Positions 48,864-57,028 of a stretch of 64,000 nucleotides of DNA are shown here, one piece after another. The stretch lies in the NCBI RefSeq assembly GCF_021271205.1, contig NZ_JAIWKS010000002.1:186001-250000 (forward strand). Direction: 5' to 3'. The stretch's first letter is position 1, and each line of letters opens with the position of its first letter. Both the position numbers and the translations under genes were made by a program. Below the pieces are notes generated by a model, which saw nothing but the letters and a program-made list of their open reading frames with translations, had not been told where the DNA came from and ran no database searches. This DNA is from Pseudomonas uvaldensis (GTDB lineage Bacteria > Pseudomonadota > Gammaproteobacteria > Pseudomonadales > Pseudomonadaceae).

Positions 48864-50102
48864 ATGCTACTGATCGCTTTCCTGGGCGGGATCCTGACGA
48901 TCCTCAGCCCCTGCATTCTCCCCGTGGTGCCGTTTCTGTTCGCCCGGGCCGATCGTTCCCCTCGTTCGGTGCTGCTGACGCTTGCCGGCATGGTGCTGAC
49001 ATTTGCCCTGGTGTCCAGCCTGGCGGTGGCCAGCAGCGAATGGGTTCTGCGTGCCAGCAGTATCGGCCGGCAGGTCGCGCTGGGCGTGATGGTGCTGTTT
49101 GCCCTGTCGTTGATGTTCAGTCGGGTCGGCACCTGGCTGGCACGACCACTGGTGAGCCTGGGCAACCGTATCGATGCGGGAGCAGGGCGGATGGCCGGGC
49201 CGCTGGCGTCGGTGTTGATCGGCGTCGCGACCGGGTTGCTCTGGGCACCCTGCGCCGGTCCGATACTCGGGGTGATCCTGACCGGCGCCATGTTGCAAGG
49301 CGCGAGCGCCGAAACGAGCCTGCTGTTGCTTGCCTATGGCCTGGGCAGCGCCTTGTCGCTGGGGACGTTGATCCTGGCCGGGCGCGGGTTGATGGGCCGG
49401 CTCAAGCTTTCGTTGCCGATCACGACCTGGTTGCGCCGCGGCACTGGTGCCGTTGTGCTGCTGGCCGCCGTGGCGATCGGCACGGGGGCCGATGATCGCT
49501 TGCTGGCAAGTACCTCGTCCCAAGGGGCGGCAACACTGGAGCAAGGCTTGCTGGAAAATGTCCCCAAGGCCATCGATTACGTCGTCAGCAAAGCCGGCGC
49601 CGCATCGATGCCAACCCTGGCCTCTCAAGGCGCCATGCCTTCGCTGGAGGGGGCGGTGCAATGGCTGAATTCGCCACCGCTGAACAGCGAGTCCTTGCGG
49701 GGCAAGGTGGTACTGGTGGATTTCTGGACCTATGACTGCATCAATTGCCAGCACACGCTGCCCTACGTGAACGATTGGGCCAGGAAATATGAGAAGGATG
49801 GGTTGGTGGTCATTGGTGTACATACGCCGGAATACGGCTACGAGAAAATCATCGACAACGTGCGCGAGCAAGTTCGCAAGCTGAACATCCATTATCCGGT
49901 GGCCATCGACAATCAGTATGCGATCTGGCGCGCCTTCGACAACCAGTACTGGCCAGCCCATTACTTCATCGATGCCAAGGGGCAGGTGCGTTACAGCCAT
50001 TTTGGCGAGGGGCGGTATGGCGAACAGGAACAGGTGATCCAGCAGTTGTTGCAGGAGGCGAAGACGGATTCCGCCGGCCCCCATCAACCCAAGGGGCAAT
50101 AA
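48864..50102 (+). CDS. CcdA/DsbD-beta membrane domain fused to thioredoxin-like domain (DipZ family)
   Basis: 412 aa. The ATG at 48864 has GAGG upstream; the earlier TTG is not needed. The N-terminal half is a six-TM CcdA-type electron conduit with its two conserved cysteines (LSPCILPVVPF; WAPCAGPILG). The C-terminal half (about 275-400) is a periplasmic thioredoxin fold with active site CINC in TYDCINCQHTLPYV. It passes cytoplasmic thiol electrons to a periplasmic substrate. It is shorter than mycobacterial DipZ, lacking the extra C-terminal domain. Beside a metal-binding Cys peptide system it may keep periplasmic thiols reduced (inference). Confidence 0.9.
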   Translation: MLLIAFLGGILTILSPCILPVVPFLFARADRSPRSVLLTLAGMVLTFALVSSLAVASSEWVLRASSIGRQVALGVMVLFALSLMFSRVGTWLARPLVSLGNRIDAGAGRMAGPLASVLIGVATGLLWAPCAGPILGVILTGAMLQGASAETSLLLLAYGLGSALSLGTLILAGRGLMGRLKLSLPITTWLRRGTGAVVLLAAVAIGTGADDRLLASTSSQGAATLEQGLLENVPKAIDYVVSKAGAASMPTLASQGAMPSLEGAVQWLNSPPLNSESLRGKVVLVDFWTYDCINCQHTLPYVNDWARKYEKDGLVVIGVHTPEYGYEKIIDNVREQVRKLNIHYPVAIDNQYAIWRAFDNQYWPAHYFIDAKGQVRYSHFGEGRYGEQEQVIQQLLQEAKTDSAGPHQPKGQ

Positions 50103-50203
50103 TGCACAGATTTGTGGCGAGGGGACCGAGCGTCAGTGCTGGCCCCTTGCTCCTTTAAACGTCGTCAAACTTCTTTCATTTCATGAAGTTGGACGACAAA
50201 CCT

Positions 50204-50533
50204 ATGCGTATTTCTATGTGGGTCGTGACGACATTCCTGGTGGTGGCCGTTACGTGCGAGGCCCAGGCCAGGGCGCTGACGCAGAACCAGCAATCGGTCT
50301 GCCGCTGGGGTTCGGATATCGCCGCGGGTGCCCAGGCCTCGAAGTTGGCCGGGGTGAGTCTCTACGGCGCCCGGAAGAAACTGCAGGTACGCAAGTTCCC
50401 CAGACCCTGGATGCGCATGACGGCCTTGGGCATTACCGAACAAACCTACAACAGCGCCTCACGTCTCAAACCGGCGGCAATCAAGCAAACCTACTATGAG
50501 CAATGCGTGCGCCACGAGCTGGCGCAACGCTAA
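50204..50533 (+). CDS. Small exported protein of unknown function
   Basis: 109 aa from the ATG at 50204 (MRISMWVVTTFLVVAVTCEA, cut after AQA). The ATG at 50183 would add seven charged residues and has no ribosome site. The mature protein is about 85 aa, basic, with two cysteines (SVCRWG and YEQCVRH) that may form a disulphide, and a GVSLYGARKKLQ segment. I do not recognise a family with certainty. It ends 10 bp from the convergent acoR gene. Confidence 0.65.
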   Translation: MRISMWVVTTFLVVAVTCEAQARALTQNQQSVCRWGSDIAAGAQASKLAGVSLYGARKKLQVRKFPRPWMRMTALGITEQTYNSASRLKPAAIKQTYYEQCVRHELAQR

Positions 50534-50542
50534 GGATGGGTT

Positions 50543-52408
50543 TCATACCGGGCGCCTGCCGGGCATCTGGATACCATGCTGGCGCACCCGTCGATACAGC
50601 GTCGCCCGGGAGATGCCCAGGGCCTGGGCGGCAGCGGCAGGTTTCCAGCGGTGACGCACCAGTGCATCGAGCAGCGCCTGACGTTCCGGGCAGGCGACCG
50701 GCTCCGGCGTGCCGGTCGTGGTATCTGCGTTGCGCAGCGATTCGGGCAGGTGGCCGACCTGGATCACGCCCGTCTCGCACACCGCGCAGGCATAGCGCAG
50801 TACGTGGCGCAACTGGCGAATATTGCCCGGCCAGTGATAACCGAGCAGGCATTCCAACGCCGCGCCACTCAATTGCACCGAGTCGCCGCACGGCGTCGAT
50901 TCCTCTTCGAGAATGCGGTTGATCAGCGCCAGCCGGTCCGTGCGTTCGCGTAACGGCGGCAACTGGAAGCGGGCGCCTCCCAGGCGGAAATACAGGTCTT
51001 CGCGAAACTCGCCGGCGGCTACCAGGGTTTCCAGGTCGCGGTGGGTGGCACAGATCACCTGGATGTCCACGGCCTTGCGGCGTGAGGCCCCCAGGGGCGC
51101 CACTTCGCCTTCGGCCAGGACCCGCAACAGGCGGGTCTGCAACGTCAGCGGCATATCACCGATCTCGTCGAGGAACAGCGTGCCACCGTCAGCCTGTTGC
51201 AACAGGCCCTGCATCCCTTTGGCCGAAGCCCCGGTGAAGGCTCCGGCAACGTAGCCGAACAGCTCGCTTTCGATCAGGCTTTCGGGTATCGCCGCGCAAT
51301 TCAGCGCCACGAAGGGCCGGTCGCGCCGCTGGCTGGTCTGGTGCAATTGGCGGGCGAACACCTCTTTGCCGGAGCCGGTCTCGCCCTGGATCAACACCGG
51401 CAGGTTGCGGTCCTTGACTCGCACGGCCAGGCGCAGGCTATCGGCCAGTCGTGAGTCCAGCTCGATGGCGGCCACTGCCACCCGTGGTCGCGGGCCGGCC
51501 CGGTGGCGGGGCGCGCTCAAGCGGCCATGCAGGCCATGGGCGAGCGGGTAAAGACTTTCGTCGCGAGCACGGTGCAATTGCTCCTGATCGAAGACCTGAC
51601 CGATGTGTCGCGGTAACTGGCCATAGTGCTGCAACAGGTACTGGCGGGCCGCCGGGTTGAGGGCCTGCAGGCAGCCATCGTCGTCCCAGGCGAACAGAAA
51701 ATCGGGCTGGCTGTCGACGTAGCCGGCGTTGCGATGGGCTCGCAGCACCCAATAACCCTGGGCGCTGCTCATGAAAAACGCCTGTTCGATTTCCCGGGCG
51801 CTCTGCACCACCATCTGCCGGATCAGATGCTGCGAGCGCCGATCGTCTGGAGAGCGCACCGCCGACACGTCCAACACGCCGAGCAGATCCCCGTGCGGAT
51901 CGAAGACCGGCGCGGCAGAACACGTCAGGCCAATGAAGGCCGCGCGAAAATGGTCGCGCTTATGCACCGTCACCGGGGCCTTGGCCGTGAGCACGGCGGC
52001 GACGCCACAGGTGCCTTCTTCGCCCTCCGACCAGCAGGTACCCAGGTACAGGCCCGCCTTGCGGCAGTCATTGCGGATCGTGGTTTCCACCCGGTAGTCG
52101 ATGGTCCGGCCTTGGGCATCGGTCAACAGCACACAGTAGTCGGCGTCGCGCACCCGACCGTGGAGACGGGCGACTTCCTCGCTGGCGATGTTGAGAAACA
52201 GCTCGGAACGCTCGCGGCATTGCCTGAGCACGGCCTCGGACAGGATGCGCGGTCCTTGTAGGGATCCGGGGTCGAGGTGGTGCTGCTCCATGGAGCGGCG
52301 CCAGGAGTCGAGGATCAGGTCCGGCACGGGCCTTTGCGGCAAGCGCTCCGCGTTCTTCACCACGCGGCTGACGCAATCCACATGCGCCCGGGAGTGAGCG
52401 GAAAGCAT
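50543..52408 (-). CDS. acoR: AcoR, sigma-54-dependent activator of acetoin catabolism
   Basis: 621 aa. The start at 52408 (MLSAHSRAHVDCVSRV) has a GGAGG site. The N-terminal GAF-type sensory region, with many Cys, is followed by an AAA+ domain: Walker A GETGSGKEVF, sigma-54 contact motif GAFTGA, Walker B GGTLFLDEIGDM. A Fis-type HTH ends the chain (AAAAQALGISRATLYRRV). It is divergent from acoX-A-B-C across 342 bp that contain a sigma-54 promoter and matching palindromes. It activates them when acetoin or butanediol is present. Confidence 0.94.
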   Translation of the reverse strand: MLSAHSRAHVDCVSRVVKNAERLPQRPVPDLILDSWRRSMEQHHLDPGSLQGPRILSEAVLRQCRERSELFLNIASEEVARLHGRVRDADYCVLLTDAQGRTIDYRVETTIRNDCRKAGLYLGTCWSEGEEGTCGVAAVLTAKAPVTVHKRDHFRAAFIGLTCSAAPVFDPHGDLLGVLDVSAVRSPDDRRSQHLIRQMVVQSAREIEQAFFMSSAQGYWVLRAHRNAGYVDSQPDFLFAWDDDGCLQALNPAARQYLLQHYGQLPRHIGQVFDQEQLHRARDESLYPLAHGLHGRLSAPRHRAGPRPRVAVAAIELDSRLADSLRLAVRVKDRNLPVLIQGETGSGKEVFARQLHQTSQRRDRPFVALNCAAIPESLIESELFGYVAGAFTGASAKGMQGLLQQADGGTLFLDEIGDMPLTLQTRLLRVLAEGEVAPLGASRRKAVDIQVICATHRDLETLVAAGEFREDLYFRLGGARFQLPPLRERTDRLALINRILEEESTPCGDSVQLSGAALECLLGYHWPGNIRQLRHVLRYACAVCETGVIQVGHLPESLRNADTTTGTPEPVACPERQALLDALVRHRWKPAAAAQALGISRATLYRRVRQHGIQMPGRRPV

Positions 52409-52498
52409 AGGGGCCTCCGGTTCAGCTTCTTGTCGTTGTAGGCGCATTAAGCGCCGTTAGCCAAGCGTAGACAAGCACGGCGGGAGGTGGAACCCCGC

Positions 52499-52558
52499 TG
52501 AGACGCTACGTCTCACCGTCTCATCGCGAGTCTGTGCAGGCTGACATGTCGCGTCTCA
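52499..52558. promoter_or_regulatory. AcoR enhancer sites (TGAGACG-N3-CGTCTCA palindrome and half-sites)
   Basis: TGAGACGCTACGTCTCA (52499-52515) is a perfect dyad with a 3-bp centre. CGTCTCA recurs at 52517-52523 and 52552-52558. They lie about 80-140 bp upstream of the sigma-54 promoter, the normal distance for an enhancer-binding activator with a Fis-type HTH. The assignment to AcoR is inference from position and symmetry. Confidence 0.8.
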
Positions 52559-52635
52559 CGAGGACGGGTTTCGTTGTTGCTTAAAGAGCGTAGAAACCGC
52601 TCTGGCATGCGGATTTCAGCGATAGTCGCTGCATC

Positions 52636-52651
52636 TGGCACCCCCCTTGCT
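52636..52651 (+). promoter_or_regulatory. Sigma-54 (-24/-12) promoter of the aco operon
   Basis: TGGCAC-CCCCC-TTGCT is an exact match to the TGGCAC-N5-TTGCW consensus. Transcription would start about 12 bp further on, near 52663. It agrees with the divergent AcoR activator. Confidence 0.93.
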
Positions 52652-52703
52652 CTATCCCCCTCGACCCGCTGGACGGGGTTCCAATAATAACAATGAGGTG
52701 TCC

Positions 52704-52754
52704 ATGACTTTCTGCCCAGGCCATTCTGCGGCCCAATCCAGGGTGGCGCCATGA
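52704..52754 (+). CDS. 16-codon leader ORF overlapping acoX
   Basis: ATG at 52704 with GAGG at 52695-52698 opens MTFCPGHSAAQSRVAP and stops at TGA 52752-52754, which overlaps the acoX ATG (52751-52753). The acoX start itself has only a weak ribosome site, so the leader may bring ribosomes to it by translational coupling. Whether the peptide has any function is unknown. Confidence 0.5.
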   Translation: MTFCPGHSAAQSRVAP

Positions 52755-53833
52755 ACCGGCCGCCACTGACCGTCGGCATCATCGCCAATCCCGCATCGGG
52801 TCGCGACGTGCGCCGCCTGACGGCGAACGCCGGGCTGTTTTCCAGCACCGACAAGGTTTCGGTCATCCAGCGCTTGCTGGCAGCCTTCGGGGCCACCGGC
52901 ATCGAGCAGGTGCTGATGCCCACCGACATGACCGGCATCGCCGCCGCCGTCCTGAAGAACAGCCACAGCCGACAAGCCCGCGGCAGCCACTGGCCGGCCC
53001 TGGAGTTCCTTGACCTTACCCTGCGCCAGACGGTGGACGACACCCGCCGAGCCGCACGCCTGATGGCTGAGCGCGAGGTTTCGTTGATCGCCGTGCTCGG
53101 CGGCGACGGTACCCACAAGGCCGTGGCCGCCGAAGTGGGGGACACCCCGCTGCTGACCCTTTCCACTGGCACCAACAATGCCTTTCCCGAACTGCGCGAA
53201 GCCACCAGTGCCGCACTGGCCGGTGGCTTGTACGCCAGCGGCCGGGTGCCGTCGCAGATTGCCCTGCGGCGCAACAAGCGCTTGCTGGTGTGCGAAGCCG
53301 GTCGCGGCCTGCGGGAAATCGCCCTGGTGGATGTGGCCGTGTCGCCGCTGCGTTTTGTCGGCGCCCGGGCCATCAGCCGGGCACAGGACCTGGCGGAAGT
53401 CTTCGTGACGTTTGCCGAACCGCAAGCCATTGGCCTGTCGGCGCTATGTGGTTTGTGGTTCCCGGTTTCCCGCCAGGCTCCGGGCGGCGCCTGGATGCGC
53501 CTGGACCCGCAGTCAACCGAAGCACTGTTGGTGCCCCTGGCCCCCGGTCTGCTGCAAGGCTGCGGCGTGCTTGCTGCCGGTCCACTGGAGCCGGGTGTCG
53601 CCCATGGTCTGGCGTTGTCCAGTGGCACCCTGGCGCTGGATGGCGAGCGGGAAATCGAATTCAACGCCAACGACCGACCCACGATCACCCTCGATGCCGG
53701 CGGTCCGCTGAGCATCGATGTCAACGCGGTGCTGGCCTACGCCGCGCAACACCGGCTGCTGGCCATCGGCCGCGAACATCCGCAACACCCCCTGAACCTT
53801 CAATACAGCCTTCAAGACACCCTCGGAGAATAA
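52751..53833 (+). CDS. acoX: AcoX, NAD-kinase-like acetoin catabolism protein
   Basis: 360 aa. The ATP-NAD kinase fold is shown by IIANPASGRD at the N-terminus and the GGDGTHKAVA phosphate-binding loop near residue 116; PLLTLSTGTNNAFPEL follows. AcoX is usually the first gene of Pseudomonas and Cupriavidus aco operons. Its exact role is not settled. The gene lies directly after the sigma-54 promoter and is 2 bp from acoA. Confidence 0.9.
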   Translation: MNRPPLTVGIIANPASGRDVRRLTANAGLFSSTDKVSVIQRLLAAFGATGIEQVLMPTDMTGIAAAVLKNSHSRQARGSHWPALEFLDLTLRQTVDDTRRAARLMAEREVSLIAVLGGDGTHKAVAAEVGDTPLLTLSTGTNNAFPELREATSAALAGGLYASGRVPSQIALRRNKRLLVCEAGRGLREIALVDVAVSPLRFVGARAISRAQDLAEVFVTFAEPQAIGLSALCGLWFPVSRQAPGGAWMRLDPQSTEALLVPLAPGLLQGCGVLAAGPLEPGVAHGLALSSGTLALDGEREIEFNANDRPTITLDAGGPLSIDVNAVLAYAAQHRLLAIGREHPQHPLNLQYSLQDTLGE

Positions 53834-53835
53834 AA

Positions 53836-54813
53836 ATGTCGACATCGCTTACCCACGATCAATTGCTGCACGCCTACCAGGTGATGCGCACCATCCGTGC
53901 CTTCGAAGAACGCCTGCACGTGGAATTCGCCACGGGCGAGATCCCCGGCTTCGTCCACTTGTACGCTGGCGAAGAAGCGTCCGCCGCCGGAGTCATGGCC
54001 CACTTGGGCGATGACGATTGCATTGCCTCCAACCACCGTGGTCATGGTCATTGCATTGCCAAGGGCGTGGATGTCTACGGGATGATGGCCGAGATCTACG
54101 GCAAAAAGACCGGGGTCTGCCAGGGCAAGGGCGGCTCGATGCACATCGCCGATTTCGAAAAAGGCATGCTCGGCGCCAACGGCATTGTCGGAGCCGGTGC
54201 GCCGTTGGTGGTAGGCGCCGCGCTGGCGGCACGGCTCAAGGGCACCGACAGCGTCGCCGTGGTGTTTTTCGGTGACGGCGGTTCCAACGAGGGGGCTGTG
54301 TTCGAAGCCATGAACATGGCCTCGGTGTGGAACCTGCCGTGCCTGTTCGTCGCTGAAAACAACGGCTACGCCGAAGCCACTGCCTCCAACTGGTCGGTGG
54401 CCTGCGATCACATCGCCGACCGGGCCGCCGGGTTCGGCATGCCGGGGGTGACGGTGGATGGCTTTGACTTCTTCGCCGTGCACGAAGCCGCCGGGGCCGC
54501 CATCGAGCGTGCCCGGGCCGGGGAAGGGCCGTCGCTGATCGAGGTCAAGCTGACTCGTTACTACGGCCACTTCGAGGGCGATGCCCAGACTTATCGGGCA
54601 CCCGACGAGGTCAAGCACTTTCGCGAGCATCAGGACTGCTTGATGCAGTTCCGCGAGCGCACCACCCGGGCCGGACTGCTGGCGGCCGAGCAGTTGGACC
54701 AGATCGACAAGGAAGTGGAGCTGCTGATCGAAAACGCAGTGTACAAGGCCAAGTCCGATCCCAAGCCCGCGGCGGCGGACCTGCTCACCGACGTCTACGT
54801 CTCCTATCCCTGA
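53836..54813 (+). CDS. acoA: Acetoin dehydrogenase E1 component, alpha subunit
   Basis: 325 aa. A thiamine-diphosphate E1 alpha subunit that, with AcoB, cleaves acetoin to acetaldehyde and an acetyl group passed to AcoC. Seen: RTIRAFEERLHVEF, ASNHRGHGHCIAKG, the thiamine-phosphate loop FFGDGGSNEGAVFEAMNMASVWNLP (shown as GDG...N pattern) and ENNGYAEAT. The ATG at 53836 follows GGAG; the long upstream frame belongs to another reading of acoX. Length is normal. Confidence 0.94.
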   Translation: MSTSLTHDQLLHAYQVMRTIRAFEERLHVEFATGEIPGFVHLYAGEEASAAGVMAHLGDDDCIASNHRGHGHCIAKGVDVYGMMAEIYGKKTGVCQGKGGSMHIADFEKGMLGANGIVGAGAPLVVGAALAARLKGTDSVAVVFFGDGGSNEGAVFEAMNMASVWNLPCLFVAENNGYAEATASNWSVACDHIADRAAGFGMPGVTVDGFDFFAVHEAAGAAIERARAGEGPSLIEVKLTRYYGHFEGDAQTYRAPDEVKHFREHQDCLMQFRERTTRAGLLAAEQLDQIDKEVELLIENAVYKAKSDPKPAAADLLTDVYVSYP

Positions 54814-54848
54814 ACGCCTCCCTTAAAACAAGAACAGAGAATCCCATC

Positions 54849-55865
54849 ATGGCGAGAAAAATCAGCTATCAGCAGGCAATCAACGAGGCCCTGGCCCAGG
54901 AAATGCGCCGCGACGCCAGCGTGTTCATCATGGGCGAAGATGTGGCCGGTGGCGCCGGCGCGCCCGGTGAAAACGATGCCTGGGGCGGTGTGCTCGGTGT
55001 CACCAAGGGCCTTTACGATCAGTTTCCCGGTCGTGTGCTGGACACGCCGTTGTCGGAGATCGGCTACGTCGGTGCCGCGGTCGGTGCCGCGGCGTGCGGC
55101 GTGCGTCCGGTGTGCGAACTGATGTTCGTCGACTTTGCCGGCTGCTGCCTGGACCAGATCCTCAACCAGGCGGCGAAGTTTCGCTACATGTTCGGCGGCA
55201 AGGCCGTCACGCCGCTGGTGATTCGCACCATGGTCGGCGCCGGTCTGCGCGCAGCGGCCCAGCATTCACAGATGCTGACGTCGCTGTGGACGCACATTCC
55301 GGGGTTGAAAGTGGTGTGCCCGTCATCGCCCTACGATGCCAAGGGCCTGTTGATCCAGGCGATTCGCGACAACGACCCGGTGATCTTCTGCGAGCACAAG
55401 TTGCTGTACGGCATGCAGGGCGAGGTGCCCGAAGAGCTGTACACCATCCCCTTTGGCGAAGCGAATTTCCTGCGCGATGGCAAGGATGTGACCCTCGTGT
55501 CCTATGGCCGTACGGTCAATATCGCCCTGGACGCGGCCCGCAACCTGGCCGGGCGGGGCATCGATTGCGAAGTCATCGACCTGCGCACCACCAGCCCCAT
55601 GGACGAGGACAGCATCCTTGAGAGCGTGGAGAAAACCGGGCGCCTGGTGGTGATCGACGAAGCCAACCCGCGTTGTTCCATGGCCACCGATGTCTCGGCG
55701 CTGGTGGCGCAAAAAGCCTTCGGCGCGCTCAAGGCGCCGATTGAAATGGTCACCGCACCCCATACGCCGGTGCCGTTCTCCGACTCCCTGGAGGACCTGT
55801 ACATCCCCGACGCGGCGAAGATCGAAAGCGCCGTGCTCAAACTGATCGAATGGAGCAAGCGCTGA
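54849..55865 (+). CDS. acoB: Acetoin dehydrogenase E1 component, beta subunit
   Basis: 338 aa. Transketolase-like E1 beta subunit: ISYQQAINEALAQEMRRD, FIMGEDVAGG, LDTPLSEIGYVGAAVGAAA and a C-terminal PHTPVPFSDSLEDLYIP typical of E1 beta subunits. AGAGAATCCC precedes the ATG. The stop overlaps the acoC start by 1 bp, and the product binds AcoA in the complex. Confidence 0.95.
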   Translation: MARKISYQQAINEALAQEMRRDASVFIMGEDVAGGAGAPGENDAWGGVLGVTKGLYDQFPGRVLDTPLSEIGYVGAAVGAAACGVRPVCELMFVDFAGCCLDQILNQAAKFRYMFGGKAVTPLVIRTMVGAGLRAAAQHSQMLTSLWTHIPGLKVVCPSSPYDAKGLLIQAIRDNDPVIFCEHKLLYGMQGEVPEELYTIPFGEANFLRDGKDVTLVSYGRTVNIALDAARNLAGRGIDCEVIDLRTTSPMDEDSILESVEKTGRLVVIDEANPRCSMATDVSALVAQKAFGALKAPIEMVTAPHTPVPFSDSLEDLYIPDAAKIESAVLKLIEWSKR

Positions 55866-56977
55866 TGAGCCGGATTCATACCCTGACGATGCCCAAGTGG
55901 GGCCTGTCGATGACCGAAGGCCGGGTCGATGCCTGGCTCAAGGAAGAGGGCCAGGCCATTGCCAAGGGCGATGAAGTGATGGACGTGGAAACCGACAAGA
56001 TTTCCAGCAGCGTCGAAGCGCCATTTTCCGGCGTATTGCGCCGGCAGGTCGCTCGTCAGGACGAAACCCTGGCGGTCGGCGCCTTGCTCGGCATCGTCGT
56101 GGAAGGCGAGGTCAGCGACGCCGAGATCGATGCGGTCATCGAGCAGTTCCAGTCCAACTTCGTGCCGGGCGATGCCGCCGATGAAGACAGCGGACCGAAG
56201 CCACAAAAAATCGAACTGGACGGCCGGGTGATCCGCTATTTCGAGCGCGGCGAAGGCGGCACGCCGCTGGTGCTGGTGCACGGCTTCGGTGGTGATCTGA
56301 ACAACTGGCTGTTCAACCACGAAGCGCTGGCGGCTGGACGGCGGGTCATCGCCCTGGACCTGCCGGGGCACGGCGAGTCTGGCAAAGCCTTGCAGCGCGG
56401 GGACCTGGATGAACTGAGCTCGGTGGTGCTGAGCCTGCTCGATTATCTGGACATCAACGTCGCACACCTGGTGGGGCATTCCATGGGGGGCGCCGTTTCC
56501 TTGAACACCGCGCACCTGATGCCCCAGCGGGTGCGTTCTTTGACGCTGATCGGCAGTGCTGGCCTGGGCCAGGAGATCAACGGCAGTTATCTGCAAGGTT
56601 TTGTCGACGCCGCCAATCGCAACGCCCTCAAGCCGCAACTGGTGCAGTTGTTCTCCAATGCCGAGCTGGTCAACCGCCAGATGCTCGACGACATGCTCAA
56701 GTACAAGCGCCTGGAGGGCGTGGACGCCGCGCTGCGCCAGCTGTCGGCGACGCTGTTTGCCGAGGGGCGCCAGCAGATGGACTTGCGCGAAGTGGTCCAG
56801 GCCGGCCACGTGCCGACGCTGGTGATCTGGGGCAGTGACGACGCCATCATCCCGGCGACTCACAGTCAAGGGCTGGCGGCACGGGTCGAGGTGCTACCGG
56901 GCCAGGGCCACATGGTGCAAATGGAAGCGGCCGAGCAGGTCAACCGGCTGATTCTCGAGTTCATTCAAGAGAACTGA
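55865..56977 (+). CDS. acoC: Acetoin dehydrogenase E2 (dihydrolipoyl acetyltransferase) with alpha/beta-hydrolase domain
   Basis: 370 aa. An N-terminal lipoyl domain (residues about 1-80) has the lipoylated lysine in VETDKISSSVEAP. The remainder, from about residue 130, is an alpha/beta hydrolase: LVHGFGGDLNNW oxyanion region, GHSMGG nucleophile, and Asp and His near WGSDDAIIP and GQGHMVQME. This one-lipoyl plus hydrolase design is the Pseudomonas AcoC form, without the usual catalytic E2 domain. No E3 gene is in the operon, so a housekeeping dihydrolipoamide dehydrogenase must serve. Confidence 0.93.
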   Translation: MSRIHTLTMPKWGLSMTEGRVDAWLKEEGQAIAKGDEVMDVETDKISSSVEAPFSGVLRRQVARQDETLAVGALLGIVVEGEVSDAEIDAVIEQFQSNFVPGDAADEDSGPKPQKIELDGRVIRYFERGEGGTPLVLVHGFGGDLNNWLFNHEALAAGRRVIALDLPGHGESGKALQRGDLDELSSVVLSLLDYLDINVAHLVGHSMGGAVSLNTAHLMPQRVRSLTLIGSAGLGQEINGSYLQGFVDAANRNALKPQLVQLFSNAELVNRQMLDDMLKYKRLEGVDAALRQLSATLFAEGRQQMDLREVVQAGHVPTLVIWGSDDAIIPATHSQGLAARVEVLPGQGHMVQMEAAEQVNRLILEFIQEN

Positions 56978-57028
56978 TCGATCGGGCGACGACCGGGTCG
57001 TCGCCCCAAGCTTTCTGGAGGCAACGTC

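Larger units (their letters stand above)
52409..52750. promoter_or_regulatory. acoR-acoX control region
   Basis: 342 bp without a full gene. It contains the acoR leader, the palindromic enhancer sites (52499-52558), the sigma-54 promoter (52636-52651) and a short leader ORF (52704-52754). All three are listed separately. Confidence 0.8.
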
